Shown here piece after piece: positions 33,315-41,954 of a stretch of 64,000 nt of DNA. Every line of letters begins with the position of its first letter. Positions within the stretch are counted from its first letter, which is position 1. A program made the position numbers and the translations under genes. A model generated the notes under the pieces. It was not told where the DNA came from. It saw nothing but the letters and a program-made list of their open reading frames with translations, and ran no database searches. Origin of the DNA: Anaeromonas sp052088025 (GTDB lineage: Bacteria > Bacillota > Clostridia > Tissierellales > SIT17); assembly GCF_052088025.1 (NCBI RefSeq), contig NZ_JBQCYD010000006.1:1-64000 (forward strand). The letters run 5' to 3'.

Positions 33315-34265
33315 TTAAATTATTTTTATACAAAATTCAGGGCAGTATTTACCACAGTATCCACATAGTACACATTTATCTGAATCAACACTAGATTTGT
33401 TGTTTATTAAAGTAAGCGCATCATGTTTACAAGCTTTTACGCATTCATTACAGCCAATACACCACTCAGCTATATGAAGCTTTCTATTAGTTTGTCTAAG
33501 TTTATCTTTTAAATTCTCATCTATAGTTCTATTTTTTAGCAAGGATATATTTGCATCTATCTCAGCTTTAGATTGGAGTCCTATTGCTATAGAATCTAAT
33601 TCTTTTATATCCTGAACAAAATTAAAAGCTTCTTCTACATTGTTTAATAGATGTCCTCCACCTAGTGGTTTCATTCCATATATTCCTTTTCCTAAATCAC
33701 TACATTTTTTTATAGCATTTATCATATCGCTAGGAGAACCATCTTGTATACCAACTCCTAATTTATTTATTATAGGATGAACCACTTCTATTTCCTTATA
33801 TTTTGAAGCAGCTAAAACACCTTCAACCCTATGAGTAGATATACCAATAGCCCTTATTAGTCCTTTTTCCTTAGCTTTTATAAAATATTCTATAGCTTCA
33901 AAATGTCCTCTAATAGTATGTTCACTTTCTTGTTCATGTAATAAAAACAAATCTATGTAATCAGTATCTAATTCCCTTAATGCCTTTTCTAAACTTTCCT
34001 TTGCCGTTTCATTAGAATAAGAGTAGGATTTTGTTGCTATTACAAATTTTTCTCTATCTATTTTCTTTAAAAATTTATTTATATGTGTATAATTATTATA
34101 TAATTCAGCTGTATCTAAAAAATTTATACCTCTATCAAATCCATATTTGATAAGTTCCGCACCTTTATCAAAAGAAAAATTCCTTTGAAGTGGACTGATA
34201 GTAAGAGAACCAAAACATAATCTAGATACTTCAATATTTGTATTTCCTAGTTTAACCATTTCCAT
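33315..34265 (-). CDS. Aldo/keto reductase with C-terminal ferredoxin domain
   Basis: A 316-residue fusion. The N-terminal TIM barrel has FLDTAELYNNY (about 49-59), the catalytic Lys in FVIATKSYSY and the DYIDLFLLHEQE stretch. The C-terminus holds two [4Fe-4S] ferredoxin motifs (CIGCNECVKAC and CVLCGYCGKYCPEFC, about 265-312). Such proteins occur in anaerobes; the substrate is unknown. It is inserted between ireB and ruvX, genes usually adjacent, and a strong terminator precedes it. Confidence 0.9.
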   Translation of the reverse strand: MEMVKLGNTNIEVSRLCFGSLTISPLQRNFSFDKGAELIKYGFDRGINFLDTAELYNNYTHINKFLKKIDREKFVIATKSYSYSNETAKESLEKALRELDTDYIDLFLLHEQESEHTIRGHFEAIEYFIKAKEKGLIRAIGISTHRVEGVLAASKYKEIEVVHPIINKLGVGIQDGSPSDMINAIKKCSDLGKGIYGMKPLGGGHLLNNVEEAFNFVQDIKELDSIAIGLQSKAEIDANISLLKNRTIDENLKDKLRQTNRKLHIAEWCIGCNECVKACKHDALTLINNKSSVDSDKCVLCGYCGKYCPEFCIKII

Positions 34266-34314
34266 ATATTCATCTATCCTTTATTATATCATATATTATA
34301 AAATTTACTACTAT

Positions 34315-34360
34315 AGAATAAATAGCAGTGTTTGATTAATCAAACACTGCTATTTATTCT
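34315..34360 (-). terminator. Strong terminator after ireB
   Basis: A 23-bp perfect dyad (34315-34337 with 34338-34360) containing AGCAGTGTTTGATT. It lies 8 nt after the ireB stop and insulates alaS-ireB from the aldo/keto reductase. Confidence 0.85.
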
Positions 34361-34368
34361 TTTTATAT

Positions 34369-34623
34369 TTATTTGTTTTTTAAATAACTTCTTAAAAGTT
34401 CTTCTAATAAATCGTCTCTTTCCATTTTTCTGATTTTACTTCTAGCATTGTTATGGCTTGTTATATAAGTAGGATCCCCAGATAAAATATAGCCTATCAT
34501 TTGATTTATAGGATTATATCCTTTTTCTTCTAATGCATGATATACATATTCAAGAATATCCTTTGCTTTGTTTTCATCATCTTTTGGCACATTAAATTTC
34601 ATAGTTTCATTTCCTTCGCTCAC
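34369..34623 (-). CDS. ireB: IreB family regulatory phosphoprotein
   Basis: An 84-residue protein matching IreB/YrzL, with DILEYVYHALEEKGYNPINQMIGYILSGDPTYITSH as the core (about 23-58) and conserved NNARSKIRKMERD after it. In Enterococcus, IreB is a substrate of the Ser/Thr kinase IreK; the Thr residues of the TYIT region or the N-terminal part may be sites here. The start is GTG 34623 with AGAGGGG. It follows alaS, the standard arrangement. Confidence 0.92.
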   Translation of the reverse strand: MSEGNETMKFNVPKDDENKAKDILEYVYHALEEKGYNPINQMIGYILSGDPTYITSHNNARSKIRKMERDDLLEELLRSYLKNK

Positions 34624-34698
34624 AAAAACACCCCTCTTTTTATAACAATATTATATATTTATTATATAACACAAACATACTTACTTCAATTACATTTA

Positions 34699-37338
34699 CT
34701 ATTTATTTAATTGTTCTTTAACCAAAGTTTCAACTAAATTAAGTGCTTCATCTATTTTTGAAGCATATTTACCACCAGCTTGAGCCATATTAGGTCTTCC
34801 ACCTCCGCCTCCACCAGTAGCTTTTGCAACTTCTCTGATTATATTACCGCAATGTATACCCCTTTTAACTGCATCAGAAGTAGCAGTAGCTATAAAGTTC
34901 ACTTTATCATCCTTGTCTGTAGCAAGTACTATTATAGATTTATCTAATCTTTCTTTTATCTTATCACCTAATTGTCTTAATCCCTCTACATCTATTTCAT
35001 CAACTTTCTTAGTTACAATATTTATACCATCAATATTGAATACTCCATCTAATATATTATCTAGTTTAGAATTAGCTATCTTTGAATTCAAACTATCTAT
35101 TTGCTTTTGTAAGGATTTAACTTCTTCTACGTAAGATTTAGCTTTTTCTAAGACATTATCTTTATTAGATTTTAGTGTTTCTGATAAGGCTTCTAAAGTA
35201 TTATCCATATCAATAATATTTTCATATACTTTTCTTGCAGTTATTGCTTCAATTCTTCTAACTCCAGATGCTATACCTGATTCAGATATTATTTTGAAAA
35301 TTCCTATTTGACTTATATTATTAACGTGAGTACCACCGCAAAGCTCAATAGTATATTCACCCATTTTAACCATTCTTACATTTTCACCATATTTTGAATC
35401 AAATAATGCACTAGCTCCTAATTCTTTTGCCTTATCTATAGAAGTTTCCACAACACTTACCTCTAAAGACTCCCAGATTTTATCATTTACTTTCTTTTCT
35501 ATATACATTAATTCTTCCTTTGTCAAAGCTTCAAAATGAGTAAAATCAAATCTTAATCTTTCATCTGTAACTAAAGAACCTGCTTGGTTTACATGTTCAC
35601 CTACAACTTCCTTTAATGCCTTATGAAGAAGATGAGTTGCAGAGTGATTTCTTGCAATATCAATCCTTCTATCCTTATCTACTTTTGTATATATTGTATC
35701 GTTAAGACTAATATTTCCATGTTCTACTTTAACCAAATGAAGTAATTTTTCTTCATTTTTTTGAGTATCAATTACATTTCCTTTAAAATTATCATTCTCA
35801 AATATCCCCTTGTCGCCTACCTGTCCACCACTTTCCCCATAAAAAGGAGAATTTTCAAGTATTATATATCCTCTTTCATTTTCTTTTAAGCTTTCTATTG
35901 ATTGATTTTCTTTTATAATTGCAATAACCTTAGATTTAGAAGAAAGATTTTCATAACCTTCAAATTTTGTTTTTATGCTTTTATCTAAACTTAAATTATT
36001 TTGATTGTCCCAATCGCTTTTACTTCCTTTTTCCCTTGCATTTCTTGCTCTATTTTTTTGATTTTCCATCTCTTTATTAAAGTCTTCTTCATTTACATCT
36101 AAACCTTCATCTTCTAATATCTCTTTTGTCAAATCGAGTGGAAAACCATAGGTATCATAAAGTTTAAATGCCTTATATCCATTTAATGTTTTTTGATTTT
36201 TATTTTGCATCTCTAGTATATAATCTTTTAAAATTTCAATTCCTTGATCTATAGTTTCCTGAAATTTTTGTTCTTCTATTTGTATGATTTTTTTTATTTG
36301 AACTTTCTTAACTTCTAAATTATCATAAAACTCCTTAAAATTATCTATTACAATATCTGCTAAATTATATAGAAAGCTATCTTTAAGCCCTAATAATTTT
36401 CCATGTCTAGATGCACGTCTAATAAGACGTCTAAGCACATAACCTCTACCTTCATTACTTGGTATTACTCCATCAGATGCTAAAAACACCATAGCCCTTA
36501 TATGATCTGTAATAACTCTAATCGAAACATCAGATTTATCTTTTTCTTTATATTTTACATTTGTAATCTCTTCTATTTTATTTATTATTGATTTTATAGG
36601 TTCTATTTCAAATATATTATCTGCATCATTTAATACTGCTGTAATCCTTTCAAGACCCATTCCAGTATCTATATTTGGACTTGGTAGAGTTTTATAATTA
36701 CCCATTTCATCTTTATCAAATTGAGAAAATACTAAATTCCAAACTTCTACATATCTATCACATTCACAACCTGCCTTGCAATTTTCATCTCCACATCCAT
36801 ATTTTTCTCCTCTATCTATATAAATTTCAGATGAAGGACCACATGGACCTACTTCTAGTTCCCAAAAGTTATCTTCTTTTCCCATCCTTACTAATTTTTT
36901 TTCTGAAACGCCTATTTCATCTTTCCAAATATTATAGGCTTCATCATCATCTAAATATACTGAAATCCATAATAATTCTTTAGATATATTTAATTCTTCT
37001 GTCATAAACTCCCAAGCCCAATTTATTGCTTCCCTTTTAAAGTAATCACCAAATGAAAAGTTTCCTAACATTTCAAAAAATGTACCATGTCTATCTGTTT
37101 TACCTACATTTTCTATGTCTCCTGTACGTACACACTTTTGACATGTTGCCATTCTTTTTCTTGGAGGTTCTTTTGTTCCTAAAAAATATGGTTTAAGTGG
37201 TGCCATTCCCGCATTTACTAAAAGTAAACTTTTATCATCCTTTGGAACAAGCGGAAAGCTTCTTACTATTAAATGATCTTTTTTTTCAAAAAAATCAAGA
37301 TATTTTTTTCTTATTTCATGTAAATTATATTCAGTCAT
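34699..37338 (-). CDS. alaS: Alanyl-tRNA synthetase
   Basis: A full-length enzyme of 879 residues: class II catalytic core (FFEMLGNFSFGDYFKREAI), editing domain with HSATHLLH and CGGTHV metal ligands, and C-Ala domain ending with the GGGGGGRPNMAQAGGK glycine-rich signature. ATG 37338 is used because GGAGAG lies just upstream; the longer in-frame start at 37383 lies within the T-box leader. Expression is controlled by the alanine T-box at about 37388-37604, preceded by a consensus promoter. Confidence 0.97.
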   Translation of the reverse strand: MTEYNLHEIRKKYLDFFEKKDHLIVRSFPLVPKDDKSLLLVNAGMAPLKPYFLGTKEPPRKRMATCQKCVRTGDIENVGKTDRHGTFFEMLGNFSFGDYFKREAINWAWEFMTEELNISKELLWISVYLDDDEAYNIWKDEIGVSEKKLVRMGKEDNFWELEVGPCGPSSEIYIDRGEKYGCGDENCKAGCECDRYVEVWNLVFSQFDKDEMGNYKTLPSPNIDTGMGLERITAVLNDADNIFEIEPIKSIINKIEEITNVKYKEKDKSDVSIRVITDHIRAMVFLASDGVIPSNEGRGYVLRRLIRRASRHGKLLGLKDSFLYNLADIVIDNFKEFYDNLEVKKVQIKKIIQIEEQKFQETIDQGIEILKDYILEMQNKNQKTLNGYKAFKLYDTYGFPLDLTKEILEDEGLDVNEEDFNKEMENQKNRARNAREKGSKSDWDNQNNLSLDKSIKTKFEGYENLSSKSKVIAIIKENQSIESLKENERGYIILENSPFYGESGGQVGDKGIFENDNFKGNVIDTQKNEEKLLHLVKVEHGNISLNDTIYTKVDKDRRIDIARNHSATHLLHKALKEVVGEHVNQAGSLVTDERLRFDFTHFEALTKEELMYIEKKVNDKIWESLEVSVVETSIDKAKELGASALFDSKYGENVRMVKMGEYTIELCGGTHVNNISQIGIFKIISESGIASGVRRIEAITARKVYENIIDMDNTLEALSETLKSNKDNVLEKAKSYVEEVKSLQKQIDSLNSKIANSKLDNILDGVFNIDGINIVTKKVDEIDVEGLRQLGDKIKERLDKSIIVLATDKDDKVNFIATATSDAVKRGIHCGNIIREVAKATGGGGGGRPNMAQAGGKYASKIDEALNLVETLVKEQLNK

Positions 37339-37387
37339 AAAACACTCTCCTTTTTTATTAAATTTAGGTACAAAAATAGACAAAGAC

Positions 37388-37604
37388 TCTGTCCTATTAG
37401 GGACGAGCTTTGCCGTGGTACCACCCTATTTAAAATGGTTAACTCTTACATTTTTAACGGATTTATCCGAATTCTTTTTAAAGAATTAAGTTTAAGAGTA
37501 GCTTCTATATATAACTAACAAGTATTTTCACCAACCATACTCTCTCTAAAGATAATAATATATATACTATTCTCTATCATAACTATAAATATTTAATTTT
37601 CTTT
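37388..37604 (-). promoter_or_regulatory. T-box riboswitch (alanine specifier) in the alaS leader
   Basis: On the minus strand the conserved T-box core AGGGTGGTACCACG lies at 37427-37414. It is followed by a terminator hairpin (about 37384-37413, CAAAG...CTTTG arms with GTCC/GGAC) and a T-rich run. The upstream stem I region has AGAGAGTATGG, GGTTGGTGAAAA and the specifier segment GAAGCTAC; GCU at 37502-37500 codes for Ala. Uncharged tRNA-Ala should promote antitermination and raise alaS expression. This fills the 303-nt gap before alaS. Confidence 0.92.
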
Positions 37605-37610
37605 ATATTA

Positions 37611-37639
37611 ATTATAAGAATTATAGGCACATTTGTCAA
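37611..37639 (-). promoter_or_regulatory. Consensus sigma-A promoter of alaS
   Basis: Minus strand TTGACA (37639-37634), exactly 17 nt, TATAAT (37616-37611): both hexamers are perfect. Start of transcription is expected near 37604, at the 5' end of the T-box. Confidence 0.9.
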
Positions 37640-37641
37640 TA

Positions 37642-38814
37642 CTACATACTACTTATCTTTCTAATTATATGAGAAAACACTATTTTAACTGTAGTTGCTA
37701 TAGGAACAGCTATAAGCATTCCAATTATTCCAAATAAATTACCAGCTACTAATAATGCAATTATTATAATTATTGGATGAAGTCCTACTTTATCACCCAT
37801 TATCTTAGGCTGCAGGAAATTACCTTCAATTTGATTTACTACTATAAATAATATCAAAACCCAAAGAGCTTTTATAGGAGTATCTAAAAATGCAAAAAAC
37901 ATCCCAATTCCTCCACCTATTACTGCTCCAAAGTATGGAATTACATTTGTTACTCCAGCAATAAGTCCTATGGTAAAAGCATAATTTACATCTAATATCA
38001 ATAATCCTATGGCTGTTAAAGTACCAACAAAAGCTGCTATTGTTAACTGTCCCCTAATAAAATTTCCTAAAGAGTAATCTATTTCACGAGATAAACTTAT
38101 TAAAGAAGTTCTATGCTTATTTGGTATTGTAAGTATAACATTTTTCTTAAAATAATCTTTATCTTTAACTAAATAAAATACTATTATTGGTATTAATACA
38201 ACATTTAAAGCTTTAGAGAAAAAGTTCATTATAAAATTCATAGTTCCACTTGCTGCATCTAATAATATTTCTTGTACATTTGATATATTATTTTCTATAG
38301 TATCTTTAATTTGATTTAATCCAAAAGGTAAATTATCTAAATTTTTATAGTAGTTATTATAAAAATCATTGCTAAAATTACTTATTTCATCAGTATATTT
38401 AGGTAATAATTCAACTAAATCCTTTACTTCTTTAAATATTGCTGGAATAATTAATACAGAAATAAGATATATAATACCTAAAATACCTATATATATGAGT
38501 AATATTCCAAAGACTCTTTTAACCTTCTTTTTTTCCAAAAAATTAACTAAAGGATTGATTATATAAGCTAAAGATATTGATATAATTAATGTAAATAATA
38601 TACTTCTTAATCCATTAATCATAAATATAAAATATAAGATTACTATAAAAAATATTAGCAATAAAATTCCTGCGAGTCTTTTTTTACTTATATGTAATTC
38701 TTTATTCTTATCTATATATTTATTGCCAAATTGAACTAAAAAATAAGCTAAAATAGCCAAAATAAATATTATAGATACTTCTTTTAAAATATCTAATACA
38801 AAACTAAAATTCAT
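37642..38814 (-). CDS. AI-2E family transporter (PerM/YdiK type)
   Basis: A 390-residue membrane protein with about eight helices and the family plan: two N-terminal pairs, a long amphipathic section (KEVKDLVELLPKYTDEISNF), then the C-terminal half with GLIAGVTNVIPYFGAVIGG (about 280-298) and NQIEGNFLQPKIMGDKVGLHPIIII (about 328-352). Members export diverse solutes or act in Na+/H+ exchange, and most are unrelated to AI-2. A GGGGG site precedes ATG 38814. It lies just upstream of the alaS promoter. Confidence 0.92.
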   Translation of the reverse strand: MNFSFVLDILKEVSIIFILAILAYFLVQFGNKYIDKNKELHISKKRLAGILLLIFFIVILYFIFMINGLRSILFTLIISISLAYIINPLVNFLEKKKVKRVFGILLIYIGILGIIYLISVLIIPAIFKEVKDLVELLPKYTDEISNFSNDFYNNYYKNLDNLPFGLNQIKDTIENNISNVQEILLDAASGTMNFIMNFFSKALNVVLIPIIVFYLVKDKDYFKKNVILTIPNKHRTSLISLSREIDYSLGNFIRGQLTIAAFVGTLTAIGLLILDVNYAFTIGLIAGVTNVIPYFGAVIGGGIGMFFAFLDTPIKALWVLILFIVVNQIEGNFLQPKIMGDKVGLHPIIIIIALLVAGNLFGIIGMLIAVPIATTVKIVFSHIIRKISSM

Positions 38815-38832
38815 ATTCTTTCCCCCTATAAT

Positions 38833-38860
38833 TATTAAGGCAGCTTAAGCTGCCTTAATA
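38833..38860 (-). terminator. Perfect 28-nt inverted repeat after the 46-residue gene
   Basis: A perfect dyad around GGCAGCTTAAGCTGCC, 2 nt after the stop of the 46-residue gene. The T tract is weak on both strands, so it may end the short transcript only partly. Confidence 0.55.
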
Positions 38861-38862
38861 CA

Positions 38863-39003
38863 CTAGATCATATTTGTAAACATATTTCTAGTATTTTTCA
38901 TCATTTTTCTTCTTTGTTTAGGACTCATTTTAGCTGATGCATACATTCCTACAGCAGATAAAACAGTTCCAGCAATTATACTATTCATAATTTTTTTAGT
39001 CAT
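38863..39003 (-). CDS. Small basic membrane-associated protein
   Basis: A 46-residue reading frame starting at ATG 39003 after a good GAGGAG site. It has a weakly hydrophobic N-terminal half (MNSIIAGTVLSAVGMYASA) and a strongly basic, Met-rich C-terminal half (KMSPKQRRKMMKNTRNMF). The ribosome site and the following perfect hairpin support a real gene. It resembles short YtxH-like or DUF-type membrane peptides found near iscU or alaS in clostridia, but I cannot name a family. Confidence 0.6.
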   Translation of the reverse strand: MTKKIMNSIIAGTVLSAVGMYASAKMSPKQRRKMMKNTRNMFTNMI

Positions 39004-39036
39004 ATTATCAGCTCCTCTATTGTAGTTTGTGCAAAT

Positions 39037-39576
39037 TTATAAATCTAAATCAGGTAGTTTTTTGTAATTTTCTTTATTTTTTTCATATTCATCCTTAAAT
39101 TTCTTATTTATTATTACAGCTTCTTCGGTTATAATCATATCTTCCATATAAGGGATAGTGTTTCTACCTTCTAATATATCTTGTATGATGCCATCAGTTA
39201 AATAAAAACCAGCTATATTTCCATTTTTTTCATCAAATATTATATCATTTATATAGCCTAAGACTTCTTTATCTTCTATTATAACTTTTAAACCCAATAA
39301 TTTATTCTGCTTTTCATTTATATCTTCTAAACTTGGGAAATCCTTTAATTTTTCAATTATATTATCTTTGTCAATTGAAAAAAAATCCTTGCCTATATTG
39401 GAAATGTTTTCATATCTTATTATTTTTTCATCTTTAAAAATACCACCTTCTGAAATTACAAATGCTAATACTCGCAGTTTTTTTTCAGAAAAAATTATAT
39501 CCTTTATGCTTGCTATTTGTTCTCCAGTATTATTGTTTATTATGCTATATCTCATTATTTTATTAATACTTTTCAA
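39037..39576 (-). CDS. PRC-barrel domain protein
   Basis: A protein of about 179 residues made of two PRC-barrel units: MRYSIINNNTGEQIASIKDIIF (first) and NKLLGLKVIIEDKEVLGYINDIIFDEKNGNIAGFYL (second, about 90-125). Such proteins occur next to photosynthetic or sporulation genes and as RimM-like RNA-binding modules. The role here is unknown. The start is likely TTG 39576, eight bases after a GAGGTG site. It lies between iscU and the 46-residue gene. Confidence 0.8.
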   Translation of the reverse strand: MKSINKIMRYSIINNNTGEQIASIKDIIFSEKKLRVLAFVISEGGIFKDEKIIRYENISNIGKDFFSIDKDNIIEKLKDFPSLEDINEKQNKLLGLKVIIEDKEVLGYINDIIFDEKNGNIAGFYLTDGIIQDILEGRNTIPYMEDMIITEEAVIINKKFKDEYEKNKENYKKLPDLDL

Positions 39577-39673
39577 AAAAATCACACCTCACTTTCCTAT
39601 CTGTTTTATATATTATATATATACTTATTATTAACACTCAAACTTTTTTTATTATTTTTTTTAAAAATAAAAA

Positions 39674-39696
39674 AAGCTACTGAAATTCAGTAGCTT
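39674..39696 (-). terminator. Terminator of the iscRSU operon
   Basis: Stem AAGCTACTGAA / TTCAGTAGCTT with a one-base centre, followed on the minus strand by a seven-T run and more T-rich sequence, overlapping the iscU stop. Confidence 0.9.
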
Positions 39697-40111
39697 AATG
39701 ATGATCTTCTTTTGGCACAAAATCTTTTAGTGCTTCTATTTCTACACCACTTTTTTCAGAATAATCTTTTAGTGCAGCTTTAATAGCTTCTTCAGCAAGT
39801 ACTGAACAATGCATTTTAATAGGTGGAAGTCCATCTAAAGCTTCAGCAACTGCTTTATTTGTTATCTTCAAGGCATCTTCTATAGTTTTTCCTTTTATAA
39901 GTTCAGTTGCCATACTAGATGATGCTATAGCAGAACCACAACCAAATGTCTTGAATTTTATATCAACTATTCTATCTTCCTCTATTTTAAGGTACATCCT
40001 CATAATATCTCCACATTTAGCATTACCTACTTCACCTATACCATCTGCATCTTTAATTTCTCCTACGTTTCTTGGATTAGTAAAATGCTCCATAACTTTT
40101 TCAGAATACAT
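39695..40111 (-). CDS. iscU: Iron-sulfur cluster scaffold protein IscU/NifU
   Basis: A 138-residue scaffold with the three cluster Cys: NAKCGD near 34 (with the Asp that aids transfer), TFGCGSAIASSS near 58, and MHCSVLAEEA near 103. A His/Asp-rich tail ends the protein. It receives sulfur from IscS, encoded upstream with a TAATG stop-start overlap. Anaerobic clostridia commonly use this IscR-IscS-IscU set rather than Suf alone. Confidence 0.96.
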   Translation of the reverse strand: MYSEKVMEHFTNPRNVGEIKDADGIGEVGNAKCGDIMRMYLKIEEDRIVDIKFKTFGCGSAIASSSMATELIKGKTIEDALKITNKAVAEALDGLPPIKMHCSVLAEEAIKAALKDYSEKSGVEIEALKDFVPKEDHH

Positions 40112-41289
40112 TAATTCTCCTCCTTTAATTCATCATATAATGGTGACATAGCTCTTAACCTGTCTACTATTACCTTTAGATTTTCTACTACATAATCTAT
40201 TTCATCTTCTTTATTAAAATCTCCAAGTGATAATCTTAATGACCCATGAGCTATTTCATGTGGTAATCCCATAGCAAGTAATACATGGGATGGATCAAGA
40301 GAACCTGAAGTGCATGCTGATCCACTAGATGCTGCAATCCCTACCATATCTAAACTTAAAAGCAATGCTTCACCTTCTATGAATTTAAGTGATACATTTA
40401 TATTCCCAGGTAATCTTTTTTCTGGGTGACCATTTAATTTCACATGACTGATATTATCCATTATTTTCTTTATTAATTCATCTCTTAAAGATATCATCTT
40501 TTCATTATGAGACTCTAAATTCTCATATGCAATTTCTAAAGCTTTTGTAAGTCCTACAATATTTGCTATACTTTCAGTTCCTGCTCTTCTATTTCTCTCT
40601 TGAGCTCCTCCATGTATATATGGATGTAATTTTACATTTTTTCTTATATATAGTGCGCCAACGCCCTTTGGACCATAAAACTTATGTGCAGATAATGATA
40701 ATAAATCAATACCTAATTCATCTACATCAATTTCTATGTTTCCTATCGCTTGAACTGCATCTGTGTGAAAAAATATATTATTTTCTTTAGCAATTTTTCC
40801 AATTTCAGCTATAGGTTGTATAGTTCCAACTTCATTGTTAGCATAAATTATACTTATTAATATAGTATTATCTCTTATTGTATTTTTTAAATCATCTAAA
40901 TCAATCATTCCATATTCATCTACATCTAAATAGGTAACTTCAAAACCATTTCTCTCTAAATATTCACAAGTATGAAGTACAGCATGATGCTCCACTTTTG
41001 TAGTGATAATATGGTTTCCTTTGTTTTTATTAGCAAGTGCAACTCCTTTTATCGCCCAATTATCAGATTCAGAGCCCCCACTAGTAAAATATATTTCTTT
41101 AGAATTTGCTCCTAATATTTTTGCTACCTGTTCTCTTGATTCATCCAATGCTTTTTTTGCTTGTCTTCCTTCTTTATATATACTTGAAGGATTTCCATAA
41201 ACTTCAGTAAAATATGGAATCATACTATCTAGAACTTCTTTTTTTACTGGTGTAGTTGCAGAATTATCCATATAAATATTTCTCTTCAA
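40111..41289 (-). CDS. iscS: Cysteine desulfurase IscS/NifS
   Basis: A PLP enzyme of 392 residues that takes sulfur from cysteine for Fe-S and tRNA thiolation. YMDNSATTPVKKEV lies near the N-terminus, the PLP Lys in LSLSAHKFYGPKG near 196-208, and the mobile-loop Cys in SSGSACTSGSLDPSHVL near 318-334. The start is TTG 41289 with an AGGAGATG site. It is between iscR and iscU. Confidence 0.96.
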   Translation of the reverse strand: MKRNIYMDNSATTPVKKEVLDSMIPYFTEVYGNPSSIYKEGRQAKKALDESREQVAKILGANSKEIYFTSGGSESDNWAIKGVALANKNKGNHIITTKVEHHAVLHTCEYLERNGFEVTYLDVDEYGMIDLDDLKNTIRDNTILISIIYANNEVGTIQPIAEIGKIAKENNIFFHTDAVQAIGNIEIDVDELGIDLLSLSAHKFYGPKGVGALYIRKNVKLHPYIHGGAQERNRRAGTESIANIVGLTKALEIAYENLESHNEKMISLRDELIKKIMDNISHVKLNGHPEKRLPGNINVSLKFIEGEALLLSLDMVGIAASSGSACTSGSLDPSHVLLAMGLPHEIAHGSLRLSLGDFNKEDEIDYVVENLKVIVDRLRAMSPLYDELKEEN

Positions 41290-41340
41290 TTTCTCATCTC
41301 CTATTAATCATATTCTACTTTTAAAAATCAAATTTCACAA

Positions 41341-41784
41341 TTATATATAATACATATAATTTCCATTTATGTCCTTTTGTTCATCTACCATGTTTTGTAG
41401 CGTCAAAGTATCAATTACATCATTTATACTATCTCTAATTTTAATCCAAACACCTCTTGTAACGCAGTATTCTCCTTTTGGACATTCAACCGGTTCGCCT
41501 TCTATTACACAATCAGCTGGAGCAACACTTCCTTCTAATGAACGTATTATATCTCCTACAGAAATGTCTTTTGGATCTTTTGATAAAAGGTATCCACCTT
41601 GAGCACCACGCACACTATTTACCAATCCATCTTTTTTAAGTATTGCTATTAATTGTTCTAAATAATGTTCAGATATGCTTTGCTTCTCTGCAATATATTT
41701 AAGCGCAAGAGGTCCTTTTCCAAAATGTAGAGCTAATTCAAACATAGCCTTGAGACCATATCTACCTTTTGTGGATAGTTTCAT
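41341..41784 (-). CDS. iscR: Rrf2-family regulator IscR-like
   Basis: A 147-residue Rrf2 regulator: MKLSTKGRYGLKAMFELALH, the recognition helix region SISEHYLEQLIAILKKDGLVNSVRGAQGGYLLSK, and three Cys (CVIEGEPVECPKGEYC) suited to an Fe-S cluster. Adjacent to iscS-iscU and behind a consensus promoter, it is likely the cluster sensor that represses its own operon. CymR-type repressors lack the Cys set, so IscR is favoured. Confidence 0.93.
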   Translation of the reverse strand: MKLSTKGRYGLKAMFELALHFGKGPLALKYIAEKQSISEHYLEQLIAILKKDGLVNSVRGAQGGYLLSKDPKDISVGDIIRSLEGSVAPADCVIEGEPVECPKGEYCVTRGVWIKIRDSINDVIDTLTLQNMVDEQKDINGNYMYYI

Positions 41785-41831
41785 ATTCTCACCCTTTCAA
41801 TCCCTACTATATGGGTTGGTATTATAATTTC

Positions 41832-41860
41832 AGTATAATATATCCGAGTATTTTTGTCAA
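41832..41860 (-). promoter_or_regulatory. Promoter of iscRSU with likely autoregulatory site
   Basis: Minus strand TTGACA (41860-41855), 17 nt, TATACT (41837-41832). The spacer contains TACTCGGATATAT, and an AT-rich stretch follows; CGGATAT-like strings occur in Rrf2-type operators, so IscR may bind here. The predicted leader is about 40 nt. Confidence 0.75.
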
Positions 41861-41954
41861 GATTTTATCTATATTATTTAAATTCTAAAAATTTTATACA
41901 CTTACTTATATTTTATTAAGTATTAGGGTATAAGATATAAAAGGAGTTGGTAAT

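Noticed and set aside
41861..41954. Promoter for gdhA (TTATAT-N17-TATAAG)
   Set aside because: The -35 matches only 2 of 6 bases; not supportable from sequence.
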